This document shows positions 44,498-52,549 of a stretch of DNA of 64,000 bases, one piece after another. The notes beneath the pieces were generated by a model. The model saw only the letters and a list, made by a program, of their open reading frames with translations. It was not told where the DNA came from and ran no database searches. The position numbers and the translations under genes were made by a program. Every line of letters starts with the position of its first letter. The stretch's first letter is position 1. The stretch comes from Bacteroidota bacterium. Its GTDB lineage: Bacteria; Bacteroidota; Bacteroidia; Cytophagales; Cyclobacteriaceae. The DNA lies in NCBI GenBank assembly GCA_023428695.1, contig JAEYWY010000002.1, forward strand, positions 248,001 to 312,000, read 5' to 3'.

Positions 44498-45793
44498 TTA
44501 GCCGCCGAAATCGTCGAAGCGAATATTCTCCTTGGGAATTCCCATTTCGTCAAGCATTTTCAGAACGGCCGCGTTCATAAGCGGCGGGCCGCACAGATAG
44601 AACTCAACATCCTCCGGAGACGGGTGCTCCTTGAGGTAGTTATCGTACAGGCACTGGTGAATGAAGCCAACGTAACCGTCGCCTTCCTTGTCATCAAGGC
44701 TCTTCTTGACTTTCCAGTTGTCTTCCGGAAGCGGTTCGCTGAGACCAATGTTAAACTGGAAGTTCGGGAACTCCTGTTCAATTTTCCGGAAATGATCCAC
44801 ATAGAACAATTCCTTTTTCGAGCGACCTCCATACCAGTAGGAAACTTTCCGATTGGTGCGTTCAGTGTGGAACAAATGGAATATCTGCGCACGCAGCGGC
44901 GCCATACCGGCACCCCCACCGATGTAGATCATTTCACGTTGGGTAGGATTAATATGGAATTCTCCGTAAGGACCCGAAATCGTCACCTTGTCGCCAGGCT
45001 TCCGTGAGAAGATGTACGACGAGCAGATTCCGGGATTTACATCCATCCAGCGGTTGTTTGCCCTGTCCCACGGCGGAGTTGCCACCCTGATGTTAAGCAT
45101 GATGATGTTTCCTTCTGCGGGGTGGTTAGCCATTGAGTACGCGCGGAAGATCGGCTCATCATTCTTCATCGTCAAATCCCACAGTTTGAACTTGTCCCAA
45201 TCGCCCTTGAACACGTTTGGATCGGCGTGACCAAGTTCCGGATGGGGAGCGATGTCGATGGTCTTGTAGTCTACAGTAATCGCAGGTACATCAATTTGAA
45301 TATATCCACCTGCCTCGAACTTAAGCATTTCACCCGGGGGCAGCTTAACTTTGAATTCTTTGATGAATGTAGAAACGTTGTAGTTGGAAACAACCTCGCA
45401 TTCCCATTTCTTGATTCCGAAGATTTCTTCAGGGATCCTGATAATGAGATCCTGTTTGACTTTCACCTGGCAGCCGAGTCTCACATGATCCTTGCGTTCC
45501 TTTCTCGACAGGTGACCGAGTTCCGTGGGGAGAACATCGCCACCACCCGATTCCACGACACATTTGCACATTGCGCAGGTACCACCACCACCACATGCCG
45601 ACGGCAGAAAGATTTTCTCGTTAGCGAGTGTGTTCAACAGCGAGCTACCCGCAGGTACCGTAATCTCCTTCTCACCATTAATCACAATCTTGACAGGACC
45701 CGATTGCACCAGCTTTTTCTGAGCCAGCAGCAGCATAAACACCAACAGCAGGATAACCAGGGTGAACGCTATAATTGAAGACAAAACAATCAT
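44498..45793 (-). CDS. nqrF: Na+-translocating NADH:quinone reductase subunit F
   Basis: NqrF is the NADH-oxidising entry subunit of the sodium-pumping Na+-NQR complex. The 431-residue product has one N-terminal membrane helix (2-24), a 2Fe-2S ferredoxin domain with Cys67, Cys73, Cys76 and Cys108, and an FAD/NADH reductase domain with FRAYSMANHP and GGGAGMAPLRAQI. The ferredoxin loop carries an extra glycine-rich stretch (CGGGGTC). The other nqr subunits are not adjacent; nqrF has its own -7 element at 45818-45825 and its own terminator, so it is transcribed alone. Confidence 0.95.
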   Translation of the reverse strand: MIVLSSIIAFTLVILLLVFMLLLAQKKLVQSGPVKIVINGEKEITVPAGSSLLNTLANEKIFLPSACGGGGTCAMCKCVVESGGGDVLPTELGHLSRKERKDHVRLGCQVKVKQDLIIRIPEEIFGIKKWECEVVSNYNVSTFIKEFKVKLPPGEMLKFEAGGYIQIDVPAITVDYKTIDIAPHPELGHADPNVFKGDWDKFKLWDLTMKNDEPIFRAYSMANHPAEGNIIMLNIRVATPPWDRANNRWMDVNPGICSSYIFSRKPGDKVTISGPYGEFHINPTQREMIYIGGGAGMAPLRAQIFHLFHTERTNRKVSYWYGGRSKKELFYVDHFRKIEQEFPNFQFNIGLSEPLPEDNWKVKKSLDDKEGDGYVGFIHQCLYDNYLKEHPSPEDVEFYLCGPPLMNAAVLKMLDEMGIPKENIRFDDFGG

Positions 45794-45817
45794 CGAAAAA
45801 TTGATTTTTAGCGGCTA

Positions 45818-45825
45818 CAAATATA
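45818..45825 (-). promoter_or_regulatory. -7 promoter element for nqrF
   Basis: TATATTTG on the minus strand matches TAnnTTTG exactly and predicts a 5' leader of about 20 nt. No clear -33 TTG at the standard distance. Confidence 0.45.
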
Positions 45826-45963
45826 GGCGGAGGCGGCTTAAACTACACAGAATTGAATAGTTTTTTCCACGCCTGAAAAAGCGAGAAAACCAGCTATTTC
45901 CTGCATGGAAAAACCGACTGAAACGTTTATGGAAAGAGGGATATTGCGGGCTTTCCCACCTGG

Positions 45964-47187
45964 CTAAATCGCCACTACTTTCTTGTCTATGAGTGCTGCG
46001 GGTACAAAAACGCTGTCCGGCGCAAGGATCACACCTGCTCCGTAGCTTTCGTGCCATTCAAGAAGCCTGGTCAGCCTTACACGACCCACCATGTACTGCT
46101 TTCCGTTGGCGGCATAGCCCGACTTAAACTGTTCAAAGTCGCTGATGGAAATCGGCGCTTTATGGTCAAAACTTACAAAGGCGTCAACCAGAAGGTCGTT
46201 TGAAAACTCGAACTGCGCGCCCTGGTGTAGCTTTTTGTATTCGTAGGCATAGTCATAAGTAAGCGCCGAAACGTCACTCAGTACGGCCGAACCGGTCGGA
46301 TAACTTCCAGCGCCTTTACCGATGAACAACTGCTTTTCAGCGAATGCCCCTTCGACCTGCACGGCATTATACTCGTTTCGTACCGACGCAAGCGGGTGCA
46401 GGTCCTTGACAAACTGCGGTGCTACGAACCCGTAAATCCGGTTCTTGATCTTGAAGGCACGCGCAATCAGCTTGATGGTATAGTGATTCTCGCGGGCGAA
46501 CTTTAGGTCGATATCTGAAATCCTGTCGATTCCGATGTTGGCTACATCCTCGGGGCGGACAAACACCCCAAACGTATGGGCTATAGCAAGTACGAGCTTG
46601 TACTTTGCATCGTATCCCTGCACGTCGAGCCTGGGATCCGATTCAGCAAAACCAAGTTCCTGGGCTTTGGCAAGCGCTTCCGAATAACTCCTGTTCTCCT
46701 CAAATACTTTTGTGAGGATATAGTTTGTCGACCCGTTGAAGATTCCTTCGATACTGCTGATCAGATCGTTGTCGTAATATTCCTCCAGGTTTCGAAGAAT
46801 CGGTATACTTCCGCAAACCGCTCCTTCATACAACAACGGTTTGCCTGTCTGTTTTTGCAATTCATAGAGTTCCGCGAGATGTTCGGCAAGCATTTTCTTG
46901 TTTGCCGTCACAACTGCCTTGCCTCTCAGGAGAGACTCCTTGACGATTTCGTAGGCGGCATTTGCGTCATCGATCAACTCAACGACCACGTCGATCTCAG
47001 GATCGTTCAGGATCTCTTCCCGGGAAAAAGTAAACAGATCTTCACTCAACGGACGCGTCTTGTTTTTTGTTTTGACGCAAATCTTTTTGATCTCAGCTTT
47101 TACCCCCTGTGTTTCTTCAAGTACGTGATAAAGTCCCTGACCAACACAACCGAAACCAAACAGGCCTAATTTTAAGTTCTTTCTCAT
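45964..47187 (-). CDS. hom: homoserine dehydrogenase
   Basis: The enzyme reduces aspartate semialdehyde to homoserine, precursor of methionine and threonine. The 407-residue product has the NAD(P) motif GLFGFGCVGQG (8-18), VVTANKKML, and the substrate loop YEGAVCGSIPI with the following GIFNGSTNYIL. It is monofunctional, not fused to aspartokinase. The last 80 residues show no clear ACT domain, so classical threonine feedback is not evident. Its start overlaps the metX stop by 4 nt: it is the third gene of the metY-metX-hom operon and should be under the riboswitch/leader control described upstream. Confidence 0.94.
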   Translation of the reverse strand: MRKNLKLGLFGFGCVGQGLYHVLEETQGVKAEIKKICVKTKNKTRPLSEDLFTFSREEILNDPEIDVVVELIDDANAAYEIVKESLLRGKAVVTANKKMLAEHLAELYELQKQTGKPLLYEGAVCGSIPILRNLEEYYDNDLISSIEGIFNGSTNYILTKVFEENRSYSEALAKAQELGFAESDPRLDVQGYDAKYKLVLAIAHTFGVFVRPEDVANIGIDRISDIDLKFARENHYTIKLIARAFKIKNRIYGFVAPQFVKDLHPLASVRNEYNAVQVEGAFAEKQLFIGKGAGSYPTGSAVLSDVSALTYDYAYEYKKLHQGAQFEFSNDLLVDAFVSFDHKAPISISDFEQFKSGYAANGKQYMVGRVRLTRLLEWHESYGAGVILAPDSVFVPAALIDKKVVAI

Positions 47188-48269
47188 TTCTTCAGATTGT
47201 TAACTTCCAACTGGTTCGTTTGAGCCGAGACTATCGAACCCGGTTCTTCATTTTTGTTGTAATATTTTTTGAGGATAGTATCCAGTTGATCGAATTCAAC
47301 GAGGAATCCGTCATGTCCGTAAAGCGATGTGATCTCGGCGTACTTCGCATTCGTAATGTGCTCCGCGAGAAATTTTTGCTCGGTGACAGGAAACAGAATA
47401 TCGGTGTCGATACCGATGACCAGGGTTTTCGCCCGGATTTTCCGGAGAGCCTCTTTGTTACCGGCCCTGCCCCTGCCAACGTTATGGCTATCCATCATTT
47501 TGCTTAGTCGCCAGTACGTGAAAGCATTAAAGCGATTTGCCAGTTTCTGTCCCTGGTACCTCTGGTACGACGATGCACGAAAATCATCAACCTTGTCGTC
47601 GGTTTTTTCCGCCTGTGTCTGGTTGAAGGTTTCGTAGTAACGATACGAAATCATTCCAATGGCGCGAGCCGCCTTGAGCCCCTCCGTTCCTGCATGCGCA
47701 TCATTTGTTTTCCAGGTCGGGTCAGCTTCGATGGCCATGCGTTGTGCCTCATTAAACGCAATTCCCCAGGGTGAGTGAAAAGCGTTGCACGCGATCGGCA
47801 CGATATGGTCGAAAACTTCCGGCTGAGTGATTGCCCATTCAAGTACCTGTTGACCACCAAGCGATCCGCCAATAAGTGTGTGCACGCGCTCGATACGAAG
47901 CTCCTTTCGAAGCAGGTCGAACGCAGCCACAACGTCGCGGTTTGTTAACGCCGGAAATGAATGATAATACGTTTCGCCATCCGGGTTTAACGAAAGCGGA
48001 CCTGTTGATCCGTAACAACCACCCGGCATGTTGACACAAATGATAAAATAATGCCTTGGATCGAACGCACTGCCTTCACGAAACAACTCGCCCCACCAGT
48101 CCGTGAAATCGGAACTTCCGGTTAACGCGTGGCAAACCCAAACGATATTTGACCTATCGTGATTCAGTCTGCCCAGCGTGGTGTATTTAAGCTGGAAACC
48201 CGGGAGTGATTCCCCGGACTCCAGCTTCAGGGGTTTTGTATAGTGAAACGTGTGATCGTGTTTTTCCAT
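47184..48269 (-). CDS. metX: homoserine O-acetyltransferase MetX
   Basis: MetX transfers acetyl from acetyl-CoA to homoserine, activating it for sulfhydrylation. The 361-residue product, starting at the ATG at 48269, has an alpha/beta hydrolase fold with the nucleophile Ser136 (GGSLGG), the aspartate in IDTDILFP and the histidine in YGHDGF. The VNMPGGCYGSTGP segment is conserved in MetX. An upstream TTG at 48305 would enter metY and is not used. It lies 13 nt after metY and overlaps hom by 4 nt. Confidence 0.95.
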   Translation of the reverse strand: MEKHDHTFHYTKPLKLESGESLPGFQLKYTTLGRLNHDRSNIVWVCHALTGSSDFTDWWGELFREGSAFDPRHYFIICVNMPGGCYGSTGPLSLNPDGETYYHSFPALTNRDVVAAFDLLRKELRIERVHTLIGGSLGGQQVLEWAITQPEVFDHIVPIACNAFHSPWGIAFNEAQRMAIEADPTWKTNDAHAGTEGLKAARAIGMISYRYYETFNQTQAEKTDDKVDDFRASSYQRYQGQKLANRFNAFTYWRLSKMMDSHNVGRGRAGNKEALRKIRAKTLVIGIDTDILFPVTEQKFLAEHITNAKYAEITSLYGHDGFLVEFDQLDTILKKYYNKNEEPGSIVSAQTNQLEVNNLKK

Positions 48270-48282
48270 CGGGCCATTATGA

Positions 48283-49605
48283 TCATGATACGAGTTCGCC
48301 CTCAAACACTCTTGTGAATGCCTGCTGGAAGTCTGCCTTCAAATCATCGACATGTTCGATACCGACTGAAACGCGAAGCAAACTTGGCAGCACACCTGCA
48401 GTTATCTGTTCTTCGTCGCTCAGCTGCTGATGCGTGGTTGCCGACGGTTGAATGATGAGCGTCTTGCTATCTCCCAGATTCGCGAGGTGACTGATCAGTT
48501 TGAGGTTATCAACGAAGCGGCTGGTGTGCGCTTTTGTTCCTTTCAGTGTGAAGGAGAAAACTGCACCAAATCCGTTTCTGAGGTATTTCTTTGCAAGCTT
48601 GTGATACGTGCTGCTTTCGAGTCCCGGATAGTTCACACTTTCGACCAGCGGATGTTTTTCAAGCCACTGCGCGAGTGCAAGTGCATTATCAACCGAGCGC
48701 TGTACGCGAAGCGAAAGTGTTTCCAGTCCCTGCAGGAGTTGGAAAGAATTGAACGGACTCAACGATGGGCCGAGGTCACGCAATCCTTCAACGCGTGCGC
48801 GGATGATGTAAGCGATGTTCGGAAGATTAAGCGGGTTTCCTTCGCCAAATGTTTCCCAGAATTTCAGGCCGTGGTATCCTTCACTGGGTTCTGTGAATTG
48901 CGGATACTTGCCGTTGCCCCAGTTGTAGTTACCTCCGTCGACGATGACACCGCCAATAGATGTACCGTGGCCTCCGATCCATTTCGTCGCGGACTGTACA
49001 ACGATGTTTGCGCCGTGTTCGAAAGGTCTGAAGAGATATCCTGCTGCGCCAAACGTGTTGTCCACGATGAGCGGGATGTCATACTTGCGTGCAACAGCTG
49101 CGATCGCTTCGAAATCGGGGATGTTAAAGCCCGGGTTTCCGATTGTTTCGATGAAAAACGCTTTGGTTTTTTCGTCGACGAGACCCTCGAACGAAGCTGC
49201 AGTATCGCCTTCGGCGAAACGCGCTTCGATACCTAATCTTTTGAATGAAACCTTGAATTGATTGTAGGTTCCACCATAGACAAAACTTGTGGACACGAAG
49301 TTATCGCCTGCCTGAAGGATATTGTGAAGAGCGAGAAACTGTGCCGCCATTCCTGAACTTGTTGCAAGTGCGGCGACACCACCTTCAAGGGCTGCAATTC
49401 TTTTTTCAAATACGTCTGTTGTCGGATTCTGGATGCGTGTATAGATGTTACCAAATTCCTTCAGTGCAAACAGGTTCGCACCGTGAACAGAATCTTTGAA
49501 TGTATATGACGTGGTCTGATAAATCGGTACTGCGCGTGAACGAGTTATGGGATCGACTTCCTGACCAGCGTGGAGTTGTAATGTTTCGAAACGTAAGCTT
49601 GACAT
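48283..49605 (-). CDS. metY: O-acetylhomoserine sulfhydrylase MetY
   Basis: MetY makes homocysteine directly from O-acetylhomoserine and sulfide using PLP. The 440-residue product shows LQLHAGQEVDP near the start, the PLP-site block NPTTDVFEKRIAALEGG, the cofactor aspartate in VDNTFGAAGYLFRP, and the PLP lysine Lys208 in SATKWIGGHG. It is the first gene of the operon. Its leader (49606-50001) holds a promoter, a SAM-I riboswitch, a poly-cysteine ORF and a hairpin, so expression is expected to drop when SAM is plentiful and may also respond to cysteine. Confidence 0.95.
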   Translation of the reverse strand: MSSLRFETLQLHAGQEVDPITRSRAVPIYQTTSYTFKDSVHGANLFALKEFGNIYTRIQNPTTDVFEKRIAALEGGVAALATSSGMAAQFLALHNILQAGDNFVSTSFVYGGTYNQFKVSFKRLGIEARFAEGDTAASFEGLVDEKTKAFFIETIGNPGFNIPDFEAIAAVARKYDIPLIVDNTFGAAGYLFRPFEHGANIVVQSATKWIGGHGTSIGGVIVDGGNYNWGNGKYPQFTEPSEGYHGLKFWETFGEGNPLNLPNIAYIIRARVEGLRDLGPSLSPFNSFQLLQGLETLSLRVQRSVDNALALAQWLEKHPLVESVNYPGLESSTYHKLAKKYLRNGFGAVFSFTLKGTKAHTSRFVDNLKLISHLANLGDSKTLIIQPSATTHQQLSDEEQITAGVLPSLLRVSVGIEHVDDLKADFQQAFTRVFEGELVS

Positions 49606-49657
49606 AGCTGTAATATTTTAGATGTTGTTAATCGGTTTTGTGATTGTGATAAGGTTA

Positions 49658-49687
49658 CACTACGGCCAGACCTGGCCGGGCGTAGTG
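49658..49687 (-). other. strong hairpin between the poly-Cys ORF and metY
   Basis: On the minus strand CACTAC(GCCC)GGCCAG pairs with CTGGCC-GTAGTG: 12 bp, a 4-nt bulge and a 2-nt loop. It starts 27 nt after the leader ORF's stop and ends 52 nt before the metY ATG. No U-run follows, so a classical intrinsic terminator is unlikely; an attenuator or pausing or ribosome-blocking role is possible. Confidence 0.6.
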
Positions 49688-49714
49688 CTGTTGTGAAAAA
49701 TAGTATCGTGCTTT

Positions 49715-49852
49715 TCAGCAACAGCAGGTACCACAACAGCAACACATGCTGTCGTCGCAAACCGGACAACAAATAGAATGGAACAGATCCCTGAGGTAAG
49801 CACTTAAGCCACGTAGGCTTTTCCTGAGATGGGTGAAACTGATGTTTTTCAT
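49715..49852 (-). CDS. 45-residue poly-cysteine leader peptide upstream of metY
   Basis: An ATG at 49852 opens a 45-codon leftward frame ending with TGA at 49715. The first 27 residues are ordinary and basic (KNISFTHLRKSLRG at the start). The last 18 hold ten cysteines, in CCPVC and then MCCCCGTCCC before the stop. A cysteine density this high at the end of a short ORF just upstream of a sulfur-amino-acid operon fits a cysteine-sensing leader peptide; poly-Cys leader ORFs have been described before sulfur genes in mycobacteria. It begins 3 nt after the riboswitch's outer helix. A metal-binding micro-protein is an alternative reading. Confidence 0.6.
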   Translation of the reverse strand: MKNISFTHLRKSLRGLSAYLRDLFHSICCPVCDDSMCCCCGTCCC

Positions 49853-49855
49853 TTT

Positions 49856-49978
49856 TTAATCGGTTTATATTCTCCCGATGTTACTCGGGATCAGGATTTA
49901 GCACCTTTCCCGGAGTCCCGGGGGGTTGCTAGCGCTTCTTCGAGCCTGTCTCTCAGCGCTTCTTTATAAAGCGATTAA
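49856..49978 (-). promoter_or_regulatory. SAM-I (S-box) riboswitch upstream of metY
   Basis: On the minus strand the conserved S-box core is visible: GAGAGACAGGCTCGAAGAAG, then GCAACC, P3 (CCCGG-GACT-CCGGG), AAAGGTGCTAAATCC, and P4 (CCCGA-GTAACA-TCGGG). P2 closes with AGCGCT/AGCGCT. P1 pairs TTTATA with TATAAA and continues past one C-C mismatch with TTAATCG/CGATTAA, ending 3 nt before the leader ATG at 49852. S-box aptamers bind S-adenosylmethionine and repress methionine genes. No terminator hairpin follows the aptamer, so control of leader-ORF translation is more likely than termination. Confidence 0.88.
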
Positions 49979-50007
49979 GCAGATGTGCTTATTCGACTTT
50001 GATAACA

Positions 50008-50038
50008 CAAACGTAGGTCCAACCAGCCTTGTTTCCAA
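50008..50038 (-). promoter_or_regulatory. promoter of the metY-metX-hom operon
   Basis: On the minus strand TTG (50036-50038), a 20-nt spacer and TACGTTTG (50008-50015) match the Bacteroidota consensus TTG-N17-23-TAnnTTTG completely. Transcription should start near 50001-50004, about 25 nt before the riboswitch P1 helix. The remaining stretch 50039-50169, up to the fabG stop, shows only a weak 5-bp dyad. Confidence 0.72.
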
Positions 50039-50169
50039 ACGATTGATAAAAATTTTTTACAACGGTAAGGCTTACGGTCGTTTGGGGTACGACGTCTGTT
50101 CCCAATGAAAACGATTGTATTAACTCTGAATGCAAGGTCTCTTGTATTGAGACTCCTGACCGAAAATGC

Positions 50170-50916
50170 TTATGTCAGCATACCGCCATCGACCTGCAGC
50201 ACCTGTCCGGAAATATAGGAAGACATATCAGATGCGAGGAACACACAAGCGTCTGCGACATCTTCGGGTCTTCCGCCCCGCCTCAATGGAATTGCATCAC
50301 GCCATGACTGCACCGTCTTCTCATCGAGTTTGGCGGTCATTTCCGTTTCAATAAAACCGGGAGCGATAGCGTTGCATCGTATTCCTCTTGAACCAAGTTC
50401 GAGTGCAACGGATTTTGTCAAACCAATAATACCAGCTTTTGAAGATGAATAGTTTGCCTGGCCCGCGTTGCCTTTGATACCAACAACAGATGTCATATTG
50501 ATAATAGAACCACTCTTCTGTTTCATCATCTGCTTGGTTGCAGCCTTAATGGTATTGAAACATGATTTGAGGTTGACATCAATTACTCTGTCCCACATTT
50601 CTTCGGTCATGCGAAGCAAAAGTGTATCCTGCGTAATACCTGCATTGTTCACAAGAACATCCAGCGAACCAAAGGCTGAGATTACATCATTGATCAGCGC
50701 GTCCGCCTGCTTGAAATCAGATGCATCCGATTTAAAGCCGCGGGCAGTCACTCCTTTAGACGTGAGTTCGGCCTCGAGTGCCTGGCCCTGTTCAACGCTT
50801 GACAGGTAGGTAAAGGCAACATTCGCACCTTGCTCCGCAAAACGCATTGCGATGCTTCTTCCGATACCTTTTGAAGCTCCTGTTACCAGCGCGGTTTTTC
50901 CCTGAAGTAGTTTCAT
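50170..50916 (-). CDS. fabG: 3-oxoacyl-[acyl-carrier-protein] reductase FabG
   Basis: FabG reduces 3-ketoacyl-ACP with NADPH in fatty-acid elongation. The 248-residue product, taken from the ATG at 50916 (KLLQGKTALVTGASKGIG), is the normal family length; a much longer frame upstream is spurious. The SDR motifs are intact: TGASKGIG, NNAG, catalytic Ser in NMTSVVG, and YSSSK. The C-terminal Rossmann end SGQVLQVDGGM is typical. It is divergent from lpdA, with a -7 element about 50 nt upstream. Confidence 0.95.
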   Translation of the reverse strand: MKLLQGKTALVTGASKGIGRSIAMRFAEQGANVAFTYLSSVEQGQALEAELTSKGVTARGFKSDASDFKQADALINDVISAFGSLDVLVNNAGITQDTLLLRMTEEMWDRVIDVNLKSCFNTIKAATKQMMKQKSGSIINMTSVVGIKGNAGQANYSSSKAGIIGLTKSVALELGSRGIRCNAIAPGFIETEMTAKLDEKTVQSWRDAIPLRRGGRPEDVADACVFLASDMSSYISGQVLQVDGGMLT

Positions 50917-50967
50917 CTCTTGTTTGGTTGATTTTGGCGAAAGCCCCGGCAAACAGGGCACAGGCGG

Positions 50968-50975
50968 CAAAAATA
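50968..50975 (-). promoter_or_regulatory. -7 promoter element for fabG
   Basis: TATTTTTG on the minus strand matches TAnnTTTG. It predicts a leader of about 48 nt. No TTG is seen at the -33 position. Confidence 0.38.
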
Positions 50976-51069
50976 AGGTAATTATTGAAAAAAAAAGTCT
51001 CTGGCCTTCCCTGCCTGCGCATCCTGGCCAAGTTTCTCGCCCCGGGTTTCGAAAATGCGTAACTGCGGT

Positions 51070-51077
51070 TATCTTTG
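51070..51077 (+). promoter_or_regulatory. -7 promoter element for lpdA
   Basis: TATCTTTG matches TAnnTTTG exactly and predicts a 5' leader of about 20 nt to the ATG at 51101. The -33 region has TTTC rather than TTG. Confidence 0.45.
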
Positions 51078-51100
51078 GCTGCGAATTTAACACGTATACT

Positions 51101-52492
51101 ATGTCAAAATATGATCTAATCGTAATCGGGAGCGGGCCCGGCGGATATGTCGCTGCTATCAGAGCTTCACAATTGGGGATGAAAGTCGGCGTGGTTGAGA
51201 AGGCAGAACTCGGAGGCATTTGTCTGAACTGGGGCTGCATTCCTACAAAGGCTCTGCTCAAAAGCGCTAATGTTTTTGAATATATCAGGCATTCAAAAGA
51301 TTACGGTGTCGAGGTCAAGGACTTTAAAGCTGACCTTCCCGCGATGGTCCAACGCAGCCGAGATGTCGCAGCCAGCAACAGCAAAGGCATTCAATTCCTG
51401 TTTCGCAAGAATAAGATCGATCACATTGCCGGCGTTGCAAAGCTGAAGAAAGGCGGCAAAGTCGAAGTTGCTGATGATAAAGGAAAGAAAACAGACTACG
51501 AGGCAAAACACATCATCGTCGCTACCGGCGGACGTTCGCGCGAACTTCCTTCGATGAAAATCGATGGCAAGAAAATCATAGGTTATCGTGAGGCGATGGT
51601 GTTGAAGGAACTTCCTAAGAAAATGCTTGTGGTTGGTTCCGGTGCCATCGGCGTGGAATTCGCCTACTTCTATAACACACTCGGAACCGAAGTCACTATC
51701 GTGGAATTTCTGCCGAGAATCGTTCCTGTAGAGGATGAAGAAGTCTCTAAAACACTTGAGAAAAGCTTCAAGAGGTCAGGAATGAAGATCTATGTAAATT
51801 CCGAAGTTACAAAAGTCGACACATCAGGTAGCGGGTGCGTTGCAACAGTAAAAACTCCCGAAGGTGAAATCAAGATCGAAGCCGATGTAGTGTTGTCTGC
51901 GGTCGGTGTCTCTACAAACATCGAAGGTATCGGGCTCGAAGAAACCGGTGTAAAAACCGAAAAAGGAAAGGTTGTCGTTGATGATTTCTACAAGACAAAC
52001 GTTCCAGGCGTTTATGCTATCGGTGATATAGTAAAAGGTCCTGCACTCGCACACGTTGCATCTGCTGAAGGAATAATCTGCGTTGAGAAAATTGCAGGAC
52101 TCAATCCGCAGCCGCTAAACTATAACAATCTGCCGGGATGTACCTACTGCTCACCCGAAATCGCTTCTGTCGGTTACACAGAAGAGGCGGCGAAGAAAGC
52201 AGGGTATGAAATCAAAGTCGGCAAGTTTCCGTTCAGCGCATCGGGTAAGGCTAAGGCAGCCGGTGCAACTGACGGATTTGTCAAAGTTATTTTCGATGCC
52301 AAATACGGTGAGTGGCTCGGTGCCCACTTCATCGGCGCGAACGTAACTGAAATGATCGCCGAAGTAGTAGCAGCGAGAAATCTCGAAACCACAGGTCACG
52401 AAATCATCAAATCGGTTCACCCGCACCCGACGATGAGTGAAGCGATCATGGAGGCGGCTGCCGCTGCATACGGAGAAGTGATTCATTTGTAG
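51101..52492 (+). CDS. lpdA: dihydrolipoyl dehydrogenase (E3)
   Basis: E3 reoxidises dihydrolipoamide in the pyruvate, 2-oxoglutarate and branched-chain dehydrogenase complexes, passing electrons to NAD+. The 463-residue product, from the ATG at 51101, has the FAD motif IGSGPGGYVAAI, the redox disulfide Cys41-Cys46 (GICLNWGCIPTK), an NAD-binding GSGAIGVEFAYF, and the C-terminal HPHPTMSEA with the catalytic histidine-glutamate pair. No E1 or E2 genes adjoin it, so it may serve several complexes. A strong terminator follows at 52510. Confidence 0.95.
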   Translation: MSKYDLIVIGSGPGGYVAAIRASQLGMKVGVVEKAELGGICLNWGCIPTKALLKSANVFEYIRHSKDYGVEVKDFKADLPAMVQRSRDVAASNSKGIQFLFRKNKIDHIAGVAKLKKGGKVEVADDKGKKTDYEAKHIIVATGGRSRELPSMKIDGKKIIGYREAMVLKELPKKMLVVGSGAIGVEFAYFYNTLGTEVTIVEFLPRIVPVEDEEVSKTLEKSFKRSGMKIYVNSEVTKVDTSGSGCVATVKTPEGEIKIEADVVLSAVGVSTNIEGIGLEETGVKTEKGKVVVDDFYKTNVPGVYAIGDIVKGPALAHVASAEGIICVEKIAGLNPQPLNYNNLPGCTYCSPEIASVGYTEEAAKKAGYEIKVGKFPFSASGKAKAAGATDGFVKVIFDAKYGEWLGAHFIGANVTEMIAEVVAARNLETTGHEIIKSVHPHPTMSEAIMEAAAAAYGEVIHL

Positions 52493-52509
52493 GAGTACAA
52501 TACGATATG

Positions 52510-52539
52510 AGGCCGTCCCATAAGGGACGGCCTTTTTTT
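52510..52539 (+). terminator. rho-independent terminator of lpdA
   Basis: AGGCCGTCCC and GGGACGGCCT form a perfect 10-bp stem with an ATAA loop, followed by seven T residues. It lies 17 nt after the lpdA stop and is the clearest terminator in the window. Confidence 0.92.
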
Positions 52540-52549
52540 CATTCGGCTG

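Noticed and set aside
49926..50108. Plus-strand 60-codon ORF across the metY leader
   Set aside because: It runs antisense through the SAM riboswitch and promoter, has no family features, and is explained by the RNA structure on the other strand.
50136..50154. Weak hairpin (GTCTC/GAGAC) downstream of metY promoter and fabG stop
   Set aside because: Only 5 bp with a 7-nt loop and no T-run; not enough to call the fabG terminator.
50917..51261. N-terminal extension of fabG (an extra 115 codons)
   Set aside because: The extension has no similarity to FabG, overlaps the divergent lpdA leader, and the ATG at 50916 gives the normal 248-residue enzyme.
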